Shown here: positions 1 to 10,300 of the stretch, piece by piece | Numbering within the stretch: the first letter of the stretch is position 1 | Layout: each line of letters starts with the position of its first letter | Assembly: GCA_036674765.1 (NCBI GenBank) | Contig: JARVKI010000015.1 | Span: 372,001-436,000 of the forward strand | Direction: 5' to 3' | Source of the DNA: Seiridium cupressi | Taxonomy: Eukaryota > Ascomycota > Sordariomycetes > Amphisphaeriales > Sporocadaceae | DNA length: 64,000 nt | Program-made: the position numbers and the translations under genes | The notes under the pieces: generated by a model | The model's database searches: none | Told to the model about the DNA's origin: nothing | Seen by the model: only the letters and a program-made list of their open reading frames with translations

Positions 1-1315
1 GGAGCAGGAAGACGATTTCTATATACCGGAGGACACAAGCCGACCGCCGCCTGTCAAAATCGACAAAAGTAATTTGCTGCTGATAGGGCCGACCGGCGTC
101 GGTAAGACGTACATTTTAGAGTAGGTCTTTGAACATCGCATCTTGTCCAAACCTGGTGAAATTAACCACCTTTGCAGAACACTTAGCAAGAAAATCAATG
201 CGCCCTTTACTATATGCGATTGCAATTCCTTCACACAAGCTGGCTATATCGGCCAAGACGTCGAGACCTGTATCGAGCGACTACTGATCGAGGCCAACTA
301 CGACATAAAGGCGTGCGAGCACGGTATAGTAGTGCTAGACGAATTCGATAAGATAGCCAAGCGCGAGACCATGAACGGCCGAGACGTTGGAGGTGAAGGT
401 GTACAGCAAGCACTTCTGAAGCTGGTCGAAGGGACTAAAGTTACCGTGAACGTTAAAGACAATCGTTCCTCGTCCTCGCGCTCTGCAAGTCCTATAACGA
501 CCAACTATAGTGGGCCTGGGTCGACGTCCTCCAGCTCCGGGCCCCAAACCCAGCCTCCCGCGTCGGGCAAGGTTGATCAGTATACGATCGACACATCCAA
601 TATTCTGTTCGTTCTTTGCGGTGCCTTCGTCGGACTTGACAAGGTAATTTTAAACAGAGTCTCGAAGCCGTCCATGGGCTTCGGATCTGAACTACGCAGC
701 CGCTCGACCGATTCCAAGAGCCGACCCGATCTCCCCTTAGACTTGTTTAAACACCTCCCGCATCGACCGCCAAACGCGGCGGATGTTTCAGCCCTGACCG
801 CTCTTGATCTGACGACCCCCGAGGATCTTCAGGGCTTCGGCTTTATTCCCGAGTTGATTGGGCGTATACACAATATTGTGGCACTGTCACCGCTGTCCCA
901 AGACGACTTACTCAGGATTTTGACAGAACCGAGAAACAGCTTGGTAGCGCAGTATACAGCCCTTTTTGAAACCTATCCCTCATCCTTGGCTTTTACCCAC
1001 AAATCATTGCGAGCAGTAGCCGAGCGCGCTGAAAGATCGCAGACTGGTGCTCGTGGGTTGAAAATGGAAATGGAGCGCGTGCTGGCCGAGGCCATGTTCG
1101 ACGCGCCTATGCCATACGTGCTGGTCACAGAAGCGGCGGTGAAAGGCACAGATAAGGTCGACTATTGGGGCAAAGACGGCAAATTCGAGGTGGAGCGACG
1201 TATTAGGGACGAGGATGGGGTTCTCCCTGGCGAAGAGGTAGGACGTGGTGGGAGAGAGGTGGTAAGCAGCACCACGTTTGAAGAGTACCGCCAGGCGGGT
1301 GAGAGTGGTGCCTAG
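1..1315 (+). CDS. MCX1: Mitochondrial ClpX-type AAA+ unfoldase, 5' end missing (MCX1)
   Basis: The 3' part of a ClpX-family unfoldase of the mitochondrial matrix. Exon 1 is open from the left edge to 120, intron 121-177 (GTAGGT..CAG), then an exon from 178 to the TAG at 1313-1315. The join gives KTYILETLSKKINAPF, as ClpX requires after Walker A. Visible parts in order: Walker A GPTGVGKT (86-109), pore loop GYIG, Walker B VVLDEFDK (about 325-350), GVQQALLKLVEGT, a Ser/Pro-rich insert (about 460-580) where ClpX usually has the RKH loop, LCGAF, the ClpP-contact loop as M-G-F (674-682), then the small domain with QTGARGLK. The N-terminal zinc-binding and targeting regions lie outside the window. 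It could act with ClpP or alone, as yeast Mcx1 does in haem synthesis; the sequence does not decide. Confidence 0.9.
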
Positions 1316-2260
1316 TAGGCCACTTTCGTTTCTCGACCAAGTATGATTTGATTATATGCATGGATGTGGCCTCTAGCGTAGATTACACTAGAGAGATGGC
1401 CACTTAATCTGACTATGAATGATGATGGATATGAAGGTCTGTACATAAAAAATAAAAGTAAAAGGCCCCAGACCATGCCAATCTGGTGAAGCATGGCAAT
1501 GGTGTTTTTTCTCTCTCTTTCTTCTACTAATCCTGTATATACAAACTCTGGCTTAACACAGATCTGATCACATTGTCCTCCACTGGTAACTATTTTTTTT
1601 AGGATTTTAAGCTGCCGGGTCATATTGATAGCGAGATAACTGGGACAATCTCCCAAGACATTTGACTTGGAGAAACATATATGTAGCAATGTATCCTTGA
1701 AAGCCAAGCATAACCGAGTCGTACTTAGCGGAAGTCGGCGAGGATCTCTGCAGTGTCGTTTCGGAGCTTTGTGGACGAAGATGCTGTTCAGTATTACCAG
1801 GTTCTCCCTCGGACTGACGACTGGAGTACTCGTGGCAGTGACTGTATGGAGAGCATGGGAGAGAAATCATTTGCAGAGTTTCTTATACGGCGAACCGGGG
1901 ACCATAGCTCCTGAACGATATGCGATTTTCATTGGTACATATGTACAATTGATCACCTGCTCTCCTGACCCCGCGACGCCTCTGGTTCCCGCTTTAGACG
2001 ATATCCTCCACTGTGGCTTTTGACTGTCTTCGCTTACTGATCTCAATATAGCCAATCAACCTGCCCATCCATTCTAGTAGCCTGTTTTTCGGTTCGGTTG
2101 CTTTTATACATTGGACCGTCGTCACGCCCAGCCGTTCTTGCATTGCTCTCGAGCTTGCTCCTTTCTAATGACAAAGGGAATGAAGTTGGTATTTTGTTTT
2201 ATCGATCGACGACTCATCATTAGTAGAGTAGTAGCTGTGGATGCAGCAATGGCGGCAGGC
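1316..2260. other. Convergent 3' intergenic region
   Basis: The MCX1 and COX5 genes end towards each other here. An A-rich stretch around 1445-1460 contains AATAAA and is a plausible poly(A) signal for MCX1. A plus-strand open frame at 1667-2023 (118 codons) shows no recognisable domain and I do not call it a gene. Confidence 0.5.
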
Positions 2261-3022
2261 TTAGTGCTTGGGCGGCGACTGAACCATGCCGGGACCTGAG
2301 TAGCCGGGCGACGAGATACCGGTAAGGGGCTCTGCGCGTTGGTTCTGGGGTCATGTTAGTGGTTGCCACGTAGAGCCGCGGGTTGGCATTATAACGTACC
2401 TTGACGAACTCGTTCGAGGCCTCTTGGTACTCCTTGGTCATGGTGGCAGGAGGAGGCTTGGCGAACATGCGCATAGTGGCGAACAGGGCGAAGGAAACAG
2501 CGACACCGATGCCGACGTACAAAGCTACCTTGCGGCCCTCATCGGCAGGAGGCATGGCACGAGGACCGTGGGCACCGAAAGCGATCCAGTATGCTGTGAA
2601 ATAGTGGCGTTAGTGAATGCTCAACAACCGAGATGCACGCGGCATATTTGTAGAAAAAGACCTCTCCACCACCATTTCCAGTCCAGCACAAGTCGATGCG
2701 AGCTCAAGGACCGGCGCATCTTGATGCTAATCGCGCTTGGCAAGTATTTCTAGCCTCTTCCAACCCAATTGAGACGAAAATGTCACGTACCAGCCTTCTT
2801 CTCCTGAAGTGTAAGCTCGGCCCAGTTCTCCTTCATGCGATCCCGCAGAGCCATCCAGAGCTCGGCCTGCTCGGTGTTAGGCATGCCCTCCCATCTCTTC
2901 TCGATGTTGGCCAGAGTGGGATTCGAGATGGCGTGTGTCGAGGCAGCGGCCCTCTGGACCACGGCGAGCCGGGCTGAGGGAGCAGCGGCTCGGGTAGCGC
3001 GCAGGAGCGAGGTTCGCATCAT
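2261..3022 (-). CDS. COX5: Cytochrome c oxidase subunit 5 (COX5, mammalian subunit IV family)
   Basis: Nuclear-encoded structural subunit of respiratory complex IV in the inner mitochondrial membrane. I read three exons on the minus strand: 3022-2791, 2593-2400 and 2329-2261, with introns of 197 and 70 nt, giving 164 aa. Residues 1-28 are Arg/Ala/Ser-rich without acids, a mitochondrial presequence. The family core WEGMPNTEQAELW and EKKAAYWIAFGAHGPRA spans the first splice (phase 1, KA|AYW). One membrane segment follows at about residues 100-117 (VALYVGIGVAVSFALF), and the tail ends GPGMVQSPPKH. The second intron has a CTAAC branch site; its 3' end (..GCGCAGAG|CCCC) was chosen because it is the one that keeps frame into PLTGIS. 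Two ATGs lie in tandem at 3022 and 3019. Confidence 0.93.
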
Positions 3023-4197
3023 GTTGGCTGTGGTATCGGCAGGGAGAAAAAGGTGTCGAAAGAGTGGAGATGGGTCCAATTGGAATTGTCGCAGAGTTAT
3101 TGAAATGCGACTCGGACGGCGTTGGCCTTTTTTTCGTCGTGTCGGGGGGAAATGTGGTGATGTCGTACGAATGGAAGTCGGGAATTGGTTGCGTTTTTTT
3201 GGTTCGATGTGTCAGGCCATTTCTCTGAGCTCGGAATGGATCGAGCTCCAATTGTGACCCGGTTTCTGCCTCAGGCCGCAAACCCAATCCCAATTGGACC
3301 CGAGTCAAATCGACACCTGCACATCCATCCAACCTAAAAGGGGACCGCCGATCCATTGTCATGGGCCCGCTTCAGCCGTTCCCCGGCACGTTCGGTCCAG
3401 AGCGAAGCTCCCCGTCACCCAGTTCCAGCGACTTGCAAGAGTGCATTTGCATACAACAACCCCTGACTATAGTCTCAGCTTTCCAATCCTACACGTGCAC
3501 GGAAAAGTGCTCCGTCACGTTCTATCCCGCATCATACGGTTCTCGTCCCGAAAGGGCTCGTGGACCGGAGATCATTACCAGGTCGCCGTTTTGAAGGCAC
3601 CGCAGATTCTATCCGACTGCATCACTTCCTGTTAAATAGCGAGTTTGTACTTCTGGTGGCCCGTTGACTCTCTGAGATCTGAAGTTTCCCATTCAGACTT
3701 TGCTTTCACAAGATGCAAGGCAACTCGAAACTCCAGAGGATATTGTTGAGTGTGTTACCGAAAGCGCTCCTTAGTCACGTTCCCAACCGTCTGGAAATGC
3801 CTCTTGAAGCCAGAGCAAGTTATAGCAACCAACTTGAGGCAGGTGAATACAGTACATAGTACTCCTTTCTCATGTAGCTTTCGAGTACAGGAATCAGACT
3901 CATAGCTGATGACTTATCATAATGTTGCTTTCTAGTCACCGCAAAACTAACTTTTCCTCCTCTGCAACTCTAGGCGTGTTTTAGTACCCGTGAGCAGTAT
4001 TAATTCGTTCGGGATTGGCTTGATATCAAATATAAACGAAGTCCAATACAATCACAAAAGCACAGTTATGAACAATTATGAAGTAAGTCGTTCAATAATA
4101 GTAGAAATTTTGATATCACGTGACGACGCGTCCGGGCTACCTTTAGTCTGTCGCGTCGAATGAACCAGTGACAAGAACATGTTATTCAACTATCAAC
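3023..4197. other. Divergent promoter region between COX5 and MYH1
   Basis: About 1.2 kb separates two divergent genes. The COX5-proximal part (3076-3297) is rich in CCAAT motifs, listed separately. Open frames of about 100-160 codons on both strands here overlap one another and the COX5 leader, and none resembles a protein family. Confidence 0.5.
3076..3297. promoter_or_regulatory. CCAAT/CCAATTGG motif cluster upstream of COX5
   Basis: CCAAT pentamers occur at 3076 (within palindromic CCAATTGG), 3184-3188 (reverse), 3248, 3284 and 3290 (again CCAATTGG), about 55-275 bp upstream of the COX5 start. CCAAT is the site of the HAP/CBC complex, which activates respiratory genes in fungi. That this cluster is functional is inferred. 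Confidence 0.4.
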
Positions 4198-6108
4198 ATG
4201 AGGCGTTCCACGCGGCTTCTTCGCTCCTCGGGCGAAGCTGTTGTAACATCTAGAGCATCGACACCAACCAGTGACCCGGAAATAACACTGGAGGTAGTGC
4301 CAAGGATCCTCAAGAAAAGAAGTACGCCACCAACGGAGACCGACGCATACGAAGCCAGCGCCAGCGATCCCGAGGAAACTCGGCCATCGTCAAAAAAGAG
4401 GAAAACAGCCAAATTAACATCGAAACGGGGTAATAGCAGTTCAGAGACCTTCAGCCGCCTCTTCAGGGCTGGGGCTGCTAAGTCAACGCCCTACGACCCC
4501 TGTACTCTTCCACAAAGGCGCCATTCCGTGTCATATCACCGCCCCCTCATGCTAGATCAACCAGACAGCTGTGCTGCATTGTTGAGATGGTTTGACAACA
4601 CTTCCACCACGCGTGGCATGCCATGGCGCAAGTCCTGGATTGACCCTACACTTACCTCGAATCCGATAGAACTTCGTGGTGCCTTGGAAAAACGCGCTTA
4701 CGAGGTCTGGATCTCGGAGATCATGCTTCAGCAGACACGTGTTGCAGTCGTCATCGACTACTGGAACCGCTGGATGGCCAAATGGCCTACTATACAGGAG
4801 CTGGCTGCTGCCAGCCTAGATGATGTGTTGGCCATGTGGAGAGGGCTGGGCTACTACAGCCGTGCTACGAGGATTCATGAGGCAGCGAAGTTGGTTTGTG
4901 CAGATGAGGGGATGGAGGGGCTTCTGCCGAGTGATGTGGTGGAACTACAGAAAAAAGTTCCTGGTGTAGGTCGATATACAGCAGGCGCCATTACCGCCAT
5001 CGTGTTTGGCAAAGCAAGTCCTATGGTCGATGGGAACGTTCTTAGAGTGCTCAGCAGACAGCTAGGAGTACTGGGTGACGTTAAGACCGATAAGGCGACG
5101 ATCGACATGCTATGGATGGCTGCGGATGCATTGGTGAGAACGGTCGCTGACGACGGTGAAGTGAATGCGAAGCAGGAGCACGAGGTCAGCGATAGACCTG
5201 GGCGTTGGGGGCAGGCTCTAATGGAGTTGGGCAGCACGATTTGCACGCCGAAACCAAACTGCGCAAATTGTCCGATTACAACAACTTGTCGGGCGTATGC
5301 GGAGGGCTTACGTTACGCCACAAAACGCCGTCCGCCCAGGGCAGAACCGTCTACGACTGATATTGAAGACTTGTGCACCCTATGTAAGCCGTTTGAGGAA
5401 TATGCAGAGTCCCAAGGCGAGGACGACGACGACGAAGAAGCTACCAAAATCCCTACCAAGTCGAAGAGTAAGACGGTCACGAATGCCAAAGGATCAAAGA
5501 GACAGGCCTCCTTGCAATCGTTCTTCTTTGCCCAGCCAACGGAGACCAGCAAGGCAAAACCCAACCCAGCCGAAGTCTCGTCTTCAAAGCCAGACACAGC
5601 GACTCTAGAGAGAATAAGTAGTCATGCTTGGAAGTTTCCTGTCAAGACAATCAAAAAGGCAGTTCGTGAAGAAGAAACACTTGTATGCGCCATTCGGCTG
5701 AAAAGCAGCGGGGAGTATCTTATCCAGAAGCGACCAGAGAAGGGGCTCCTAGCAGGCTTGTGGGAGTTTCCTTCTCACATATTGCCAGGTACAAACGACT
5801 CTACTTCCAAATCCAGGGAGGGAGAGGCGATGATGTTTGTAAACAAACTTGTGGGAACTAGTAATGCAGAGGACGTCAAACATGTCAGAGAGCTTGGCAG
5901 CATACCATGGCTGTTCTCACACATTAAGCTGACCATGCATGTCCACTTGTTTCTATGGGATGGCGATAGGGATTTCTATCTAAACAAGGGTCTTGACAAA
6001 AGACTTCGGTGGACCAAGGATGCGGAGACCGAGTCCATGGGGACTGGTATGAGGAAATGCTGGAGTCTGGTTAAGGACAACATCCATCAACTGCCAGCTG
6101 ACTTTTAA
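4198..6108 (+). CDS. MYH1: Adenine DNA glycosylase, MutY family (MYH1)
   Basis: Base-excision repair enzyme that removes adenine mispaired with 8-oxoguanine; nucleus and possibly mitochondria. Single exon of 636 aa from the ATG at 4198; the frame is open further upstream without another ATG. A basic/acidic disordered head (1-110) precedes the HhH-GPD fold, with catalytic Glu174 in SEIMLQQTRV, the helix-hairpin-helix VPGVGRYTAGAI and catalytic Asp278 in MVDGNVLRV. The 4Fe-4S cysteines are C349, C355, C358 and C364, spaced C-X5-C-X2-C-X5-C, one residue shorter than the bacterial and human C-X6-C. An acidic linker carries QASLQSFF (436-443), which fits a PCNA-interacting peptide. The C-terminal NUDIX-like 8-oxoG recognition domain follows (about 480-636, EYLIQKRPEKGLLAGLWEFP). 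Confidence 0.95.
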   Translation: MRRSTRLLRSSGEAVVTSRASTPTSDPEITLEVVPRILKKRSTPPTETDAYEASASDPEETRPSSKKRKTAKLTSKRGNSSSETFSRLFRAGAAKSTPYDPCTLPQRRHSVSYHRPLMLDQPDSCAALLRWFDNTSTTRGMPWRKSWIDPTLTSNPIELRGALEKRAYEVWISEIMLQQTRVAVVIDYWNRWMAKWPTIQELAAASLDDVLAMWRGLGYYSRATRIHEAAKLVCADEGMEGLLPSDVVELQKKVPGVGRYTAGAITAIVFGKASPMVDGNVLRVLSRQLGVLGDVKTDKATIDMLWMAADALVRTVADDGEVNAKQEHEVSDRPGRWGQALMELGSTICTPKPNCANCPITTTCRAYAEGLRYATKRRPPRAEPSTTDIEDLCTLCKPFEEYAESQGEDDDDEEATKIPTKSKSKTVTNAKGSKRQASLQSFFFAQPTETSKAKPNPAEVSSSKPDTATLERISSHAWKFPVKTIKKAVREEETLVCAIRLKSSGEYLIQKRPEKGLLAGLWEFPSHILPGTNDSTSKSREGEAMMFVNKLVGTSNAEDVKHVRELGSIPWLFSHIKLTMHVHLFLWDGDRDFYLNKGLDKRLRWTKDAETESMGTGMRKCWSLVKDNIHQLPADF

Positions 6109-6586
6109 ACCAACGAGGAGATATATGGTATTAGTAGTCCATAGCGGAGTCTGCATAATGACAATTCTGATTGATTCGATTTTCATGGTTAGCTTTCCCA
6201 TTGAGGGTATGAAGGGTACAGCTGAGAGGCCACCCCGCGAGTCGGTTCTTATTGTTTCTTACGTGAATATACTCCTGCCCAATATCTCCCACGGATTTTA
6301 GCCATGAAACTACCACATCCAAGCTATTGATCGTATTATACAGCACTGAATGCTCTAGACTTGAAATACCAGGAGCGACTTAGCTATGAGTCGCCGGCAT
6401 GGGGCTTCAATTTGTGGCTGAATGGTAATGGTCGTATGTAACACAACCACGTTGTCCTGTCCCAGCCCAGACGAATCGACTCCATGACGAGTTCCAGTCG
6501 AGCATGATGAACTGAGTTCCGGAAAGGGTAGAGCTCAATTGCAACGCACATAGGTACACACCCAAAACCATTCCCAGCGGCCCCTA
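6109..6586. other. Convergent 3' intergenic region
   Basis: Spacer between the MYH1 stop and the stop of the 65-aa minus-strand gene. I see no gene, repeat or RNA in it. Confidence 0.5.
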
Positions 6587-6834
6587 TCACGGTTTCACAG
6601 CGGGGACTTGCGTCTCAGCTGCTTTCGCACTGGCGGCAGAATTTTGAGTTGCACCTTTCTCTAAGGCTTGCCTTCATAACTTGTCAGCTGATTTACAAGT
6701 ATAGGAAGCTTTCCAACCTACCGGTCTCTCTTCCTCGCCTCGTCCTCGAATGCCGGTTTGAAGACGTATTGTGCATTGAAGATGCCGAAACCGACGGCCA
6801 TGACCACTGGGATAGCGCTTCGTAAGAAACTCAT
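6587..6834 (-). CDS. Small single-pass membrane protein, 65 aa, unknown function
   Basis: Two-exon minus-strand gene: exon 1 is 6834-6722 and exon 2 is 6671-6587, with a 50-nt intron (GTAGGT..AG, CTGAC branch site 12 nt before the acceptor). The first exon encodes MSFLRSAIPVVMAVGFGIFN, then QYVFKPAFEDEARKRD. One hydrophobic segment (about residues 7-25) sits close to the N-terminus and is followed by a charged stretch and an Ala/Gln-rich tail ending AVKP. The layout, a short N-terminal anchor with a soluble tail, is common among small inner-mitochondrial-membrane subunits and assembly factors, so a mitochondrial site is likely but inferred. I do not recognise the family. Support comes from clean splice signals, preserved phase and a protein-like composition in both exons. 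It is divergent from MMS22. Confidence 0.65.
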
Positions 6835-7385
6835 AATGCGTACTTGGATGGAAATAGGCTGTAACAGAGACGGATAGTATTTGATAGATTTATTTGCGCT
6901 GCTGTAGTATCTTCATTTATTGTAGCGATTGGCTGAGCATGAAGATGACGGACTGATACAAATTGTCGGGCCAGCCCCAGTAGTCACAAGAGTTGTCGTG
7001 TCCCAATTTAGTGAGCATAGATACTGGCCACGAGGTAACGTAACACCACGATCAAAGTTGAAGTAAGGCATGATGATATAGAGAAAAATTCACGAACGGC
7101 TTGGTTTGACCGATTCTAAGACACATCAACATATATAATATCATACAGATCCTCTCAATTCACCTGGGAAAGAATCTGGACACGAGTTGCTTTTTTCCAG
7201 CCGGTCATGGTGGGGCAAATTTAGGGTGCGCACTGTACCACTTTACGCCGGCCTAGTTACCTTGAACGCGTCTCCCAGGACATACAACGCGTCTGTGAAC
7301 AAGCTCCAAGGAAAATCGGTAGCACAATCAGCAATGGCCGCGACACAAACCCGCCACCTTCACTGAGCCATGCCTTTCAGACTCA
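6835..7385. other. Divergent promoter between the 65-aa gene and MMS22
   Basis: 550 bp separating divergent starts. AT-rich around 6880-7150, with no open frame of note. Presumed to hold both promoters. Confidence 0.45.
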
Positions 7386-10300
7386 ATGGCGAAATGGAGG
7401 GAACTTGGCGAGGTGCCAGATTCGGACGAAGAAAGTCTGTTCGATAGCGAGGAGTCACAGCAGTCACGACTGCCACCACCAATATCTAATACTCCACCCG
7501 ACGAGCCTACGACCGGAGACACGACGCCGCAGCTCGGCTCAGTATGGGATGTACCACCATCCTCTTCACCTGGAATCTCAGAAAGGGGTGACCCCCTTGT
7601 GCAGAGAAGAAGAATTGAAATACATATCCCGGCCAAATCAACACAACAGGAGGAGGATCCTGCATCTTCACCTTTATCGTCCCCAGACATAAGCGATGAC
7701 GAGACCATTCCTCTTGTTACCCGTAATAAACCACAAAATCAAGTGGCTGAGCAACGAGATGCCGCTTCCCAGCAAAATTCATATCCCGAAACCAGTACGG
7801 AACATATACCGGAAGTGAGCTTGGTAGAAGATGACGAAATCGTAGCCAGACAAGAGTCTGCTCGTTTGGGACGTTCCTTAAGACCACGGAAACCTATCCA
7901 AGAGCACCCGTATCTCCTGGAAAATGCACAATACAGCACGCTGTTTAAAACCCACGGTATTCGACCTGTTAGGCTACCGACGGTAGAGGAGAGGCAACGA
8001 GCACAAGAGGAAGATTCGCAGGAACAGGATTATGGGGACGACAGTCAGGTCACTCTTGGGATTGGGCAAAACAATGTCACTGAGGAATCCCGGGAACTAT
8101 TGCGGCGAGCTTCCTTCGATGATGACCTGGACGAACTGGCTCTTTCCTCCCCCACGAGGCTCTCTTCCTCTCCCCATCGGGCTACCGTTTCGCAGGACGT
8201 ACCGAACAGCTCACAAAATGACGAGGATCTTCCATCTCTGGGCGATCTCTTCACCAAGACAAAACATGGAAGACCAAGGACATATGCTAAGCGAAAACGC
8301 TCCCCCAAGCAGTCTTCCAAACGAAAAGCCCCAAGACTGCAACACCCGGTTGGTATGGAGGAACCAACGTCTCCGCCAGCTCGATCCTGGGATTTGTTTG
8401 ACATACCTCCATCTCCGCCGCAGACGAGTCCTGCCTTTTCCGCCACGACTCAGACTGCAAACTTTCCGAAAGCAAGAACAACTATTAGTTCCCTTACGCC
8501 AAGACCCAGCAGTGCTAATGTCTCTCGAGATCCCACGCCTGCACGGGCGAATTTGAGGGCCGCTATAGATCTCACCAACATACCTGATCTGGATTCTGAG
8601 GAAGATGCGGCGGCCATGACTGATGACTCTGAACAGCACAACCTGAACCGCACTGCTAGTAGCAGTCCAGCGCCCGAAATGGCTTTCCAGCGAAGGATCA
8701 AGGGTGTACTTCCAGCTTCTTGGATTCGGTTGGATCATCAAGTCCCACGCGGAAGGGTTCAAAAACCTCTGCGCCGCAGTCCTGAGCGCTCACCGGAAAG
8801 AGTCAACCGGAAAGGCGTTGCCCAGCGGCGACAGGTTTCTCCCAAACCCAGCAATGATTTACCTTTCTTTTTCGACGACGACTCAGAAGATGATACGAAT
8901 TTACGAAATGATGACAGCCCTGATATTCTTGAAACAACAGAATTTCCTATCTTCGAAGACGATGCAGCCTCTGTAATCGAGGAGGACCACATCGATCACA
9001 TGCTGCCAGGAAGAAAGAGACTTAGTGCAGACCAAAATGGCGAGTCGCGTCCTGCAGTCAAGAAAATGAAAACTCAAAAAACATTCAAGGGTCAGCCTGG
9101 ACTACTCAGACGGCAGCAGAGAATTACTGGCATGCTTGACCGTTCCAAAAGCGGCACTCAAATAGGCAAAACCCGGCCCACGGCTAGTACTGCGGGCTCA
9201 CGATCTCAGCGGCAAAGACCCCGTCTTAGACAGGTGACGCCGCCGAGGTTAAGCATTCTTGATGTTGTTGAAAGAGATCCCCCCCTTTTCATCAAGATAG
9301 CGGCTCGCGCAGCGAGCAAACGACCTGACAAGGGAAAGTCAAGCCCCTCTGGGAAGCATATCAGTCTGGGATCCCGCCAGGACAACATTGATGTAATTGG
9401 TGTTCTTCGAAACTGGAAGACTGGGAAAATACAGTCCAGGCTGCCTACGGCGGCTCCGGTGCAACGCACAACGAATCCTCGACCACTCCATCCAATCTCA
9501 AACAATCACCTATCGAGGGCCAAGTCGCAGCAGTCTCCGGCAAATACTAGATCTGTGCCCGTCAGTCGGTTTTCTCGATCCCGGAAGTTGGTCACCGGTG
9601 CTGCGCCCACCACGACCTCTCGAAGCCTGCCTGATGAATCGGAGCTTCCGGCCCCAGCACCCATCAGACGCCTCCTTGGTCGTTCAAAAACCCAAGGTGC
9701 ACCTCTGAGACCTGCTCAGTTGGAAACAATAGGAGATGAGCAAATCAGTAGGCGAGCTTTCCATGCCAGGAAGAAAGTCCTCGATGCTCTATACCGCAGG
9801 TCGCGGAAAACCCAACCATCAGGTCCAGAATCCCAATTAGAACAAGTCTTTCGAGGCCAAATCCCCAAACCAGGACTACCACCGCCGGCAGATCATGAGT
9901 CCATTACTTCTGAATCCGATCGAGTGGCTCAGAACAAACCTCGGGCGCGAGCCCGGAAGTTGGTTCGTCCACGGCACATCGACACCACCGCGCCACAGTA
10001 TGCACATGCAAATGACCCTTTGCCTGAAGAACAGGTTTCACCTGTTGAAACAGTTCACCCGTTGGGGAATCTCGACAACAAATTGTTGGGGCTGGGCCCA
10101 TATGGTACTCACTACACTCAACATTTCGAGGTATTTCCTCTCGATGGAGGCGTGTTCTTTCACGAAAGCACCCTTATAGGGCAAGGCAAAATCGCAAAGG
10201 CATTCGATGACAAAATTTTGGATAGTCTCAATCAGCCCCGCGGTCAATGTACCTTGACTTTAGGCGACCAGCCTCTGCGATGGGGTGAATGGAACGCCCA

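Noticed and set aside
1667..2023. 118-codon plus-strand frame in the MCX1-COX5 spacer
   Set aside because: No family resemblance; it overlaps equally open minus frames and lies where both 3' UTRs should be.
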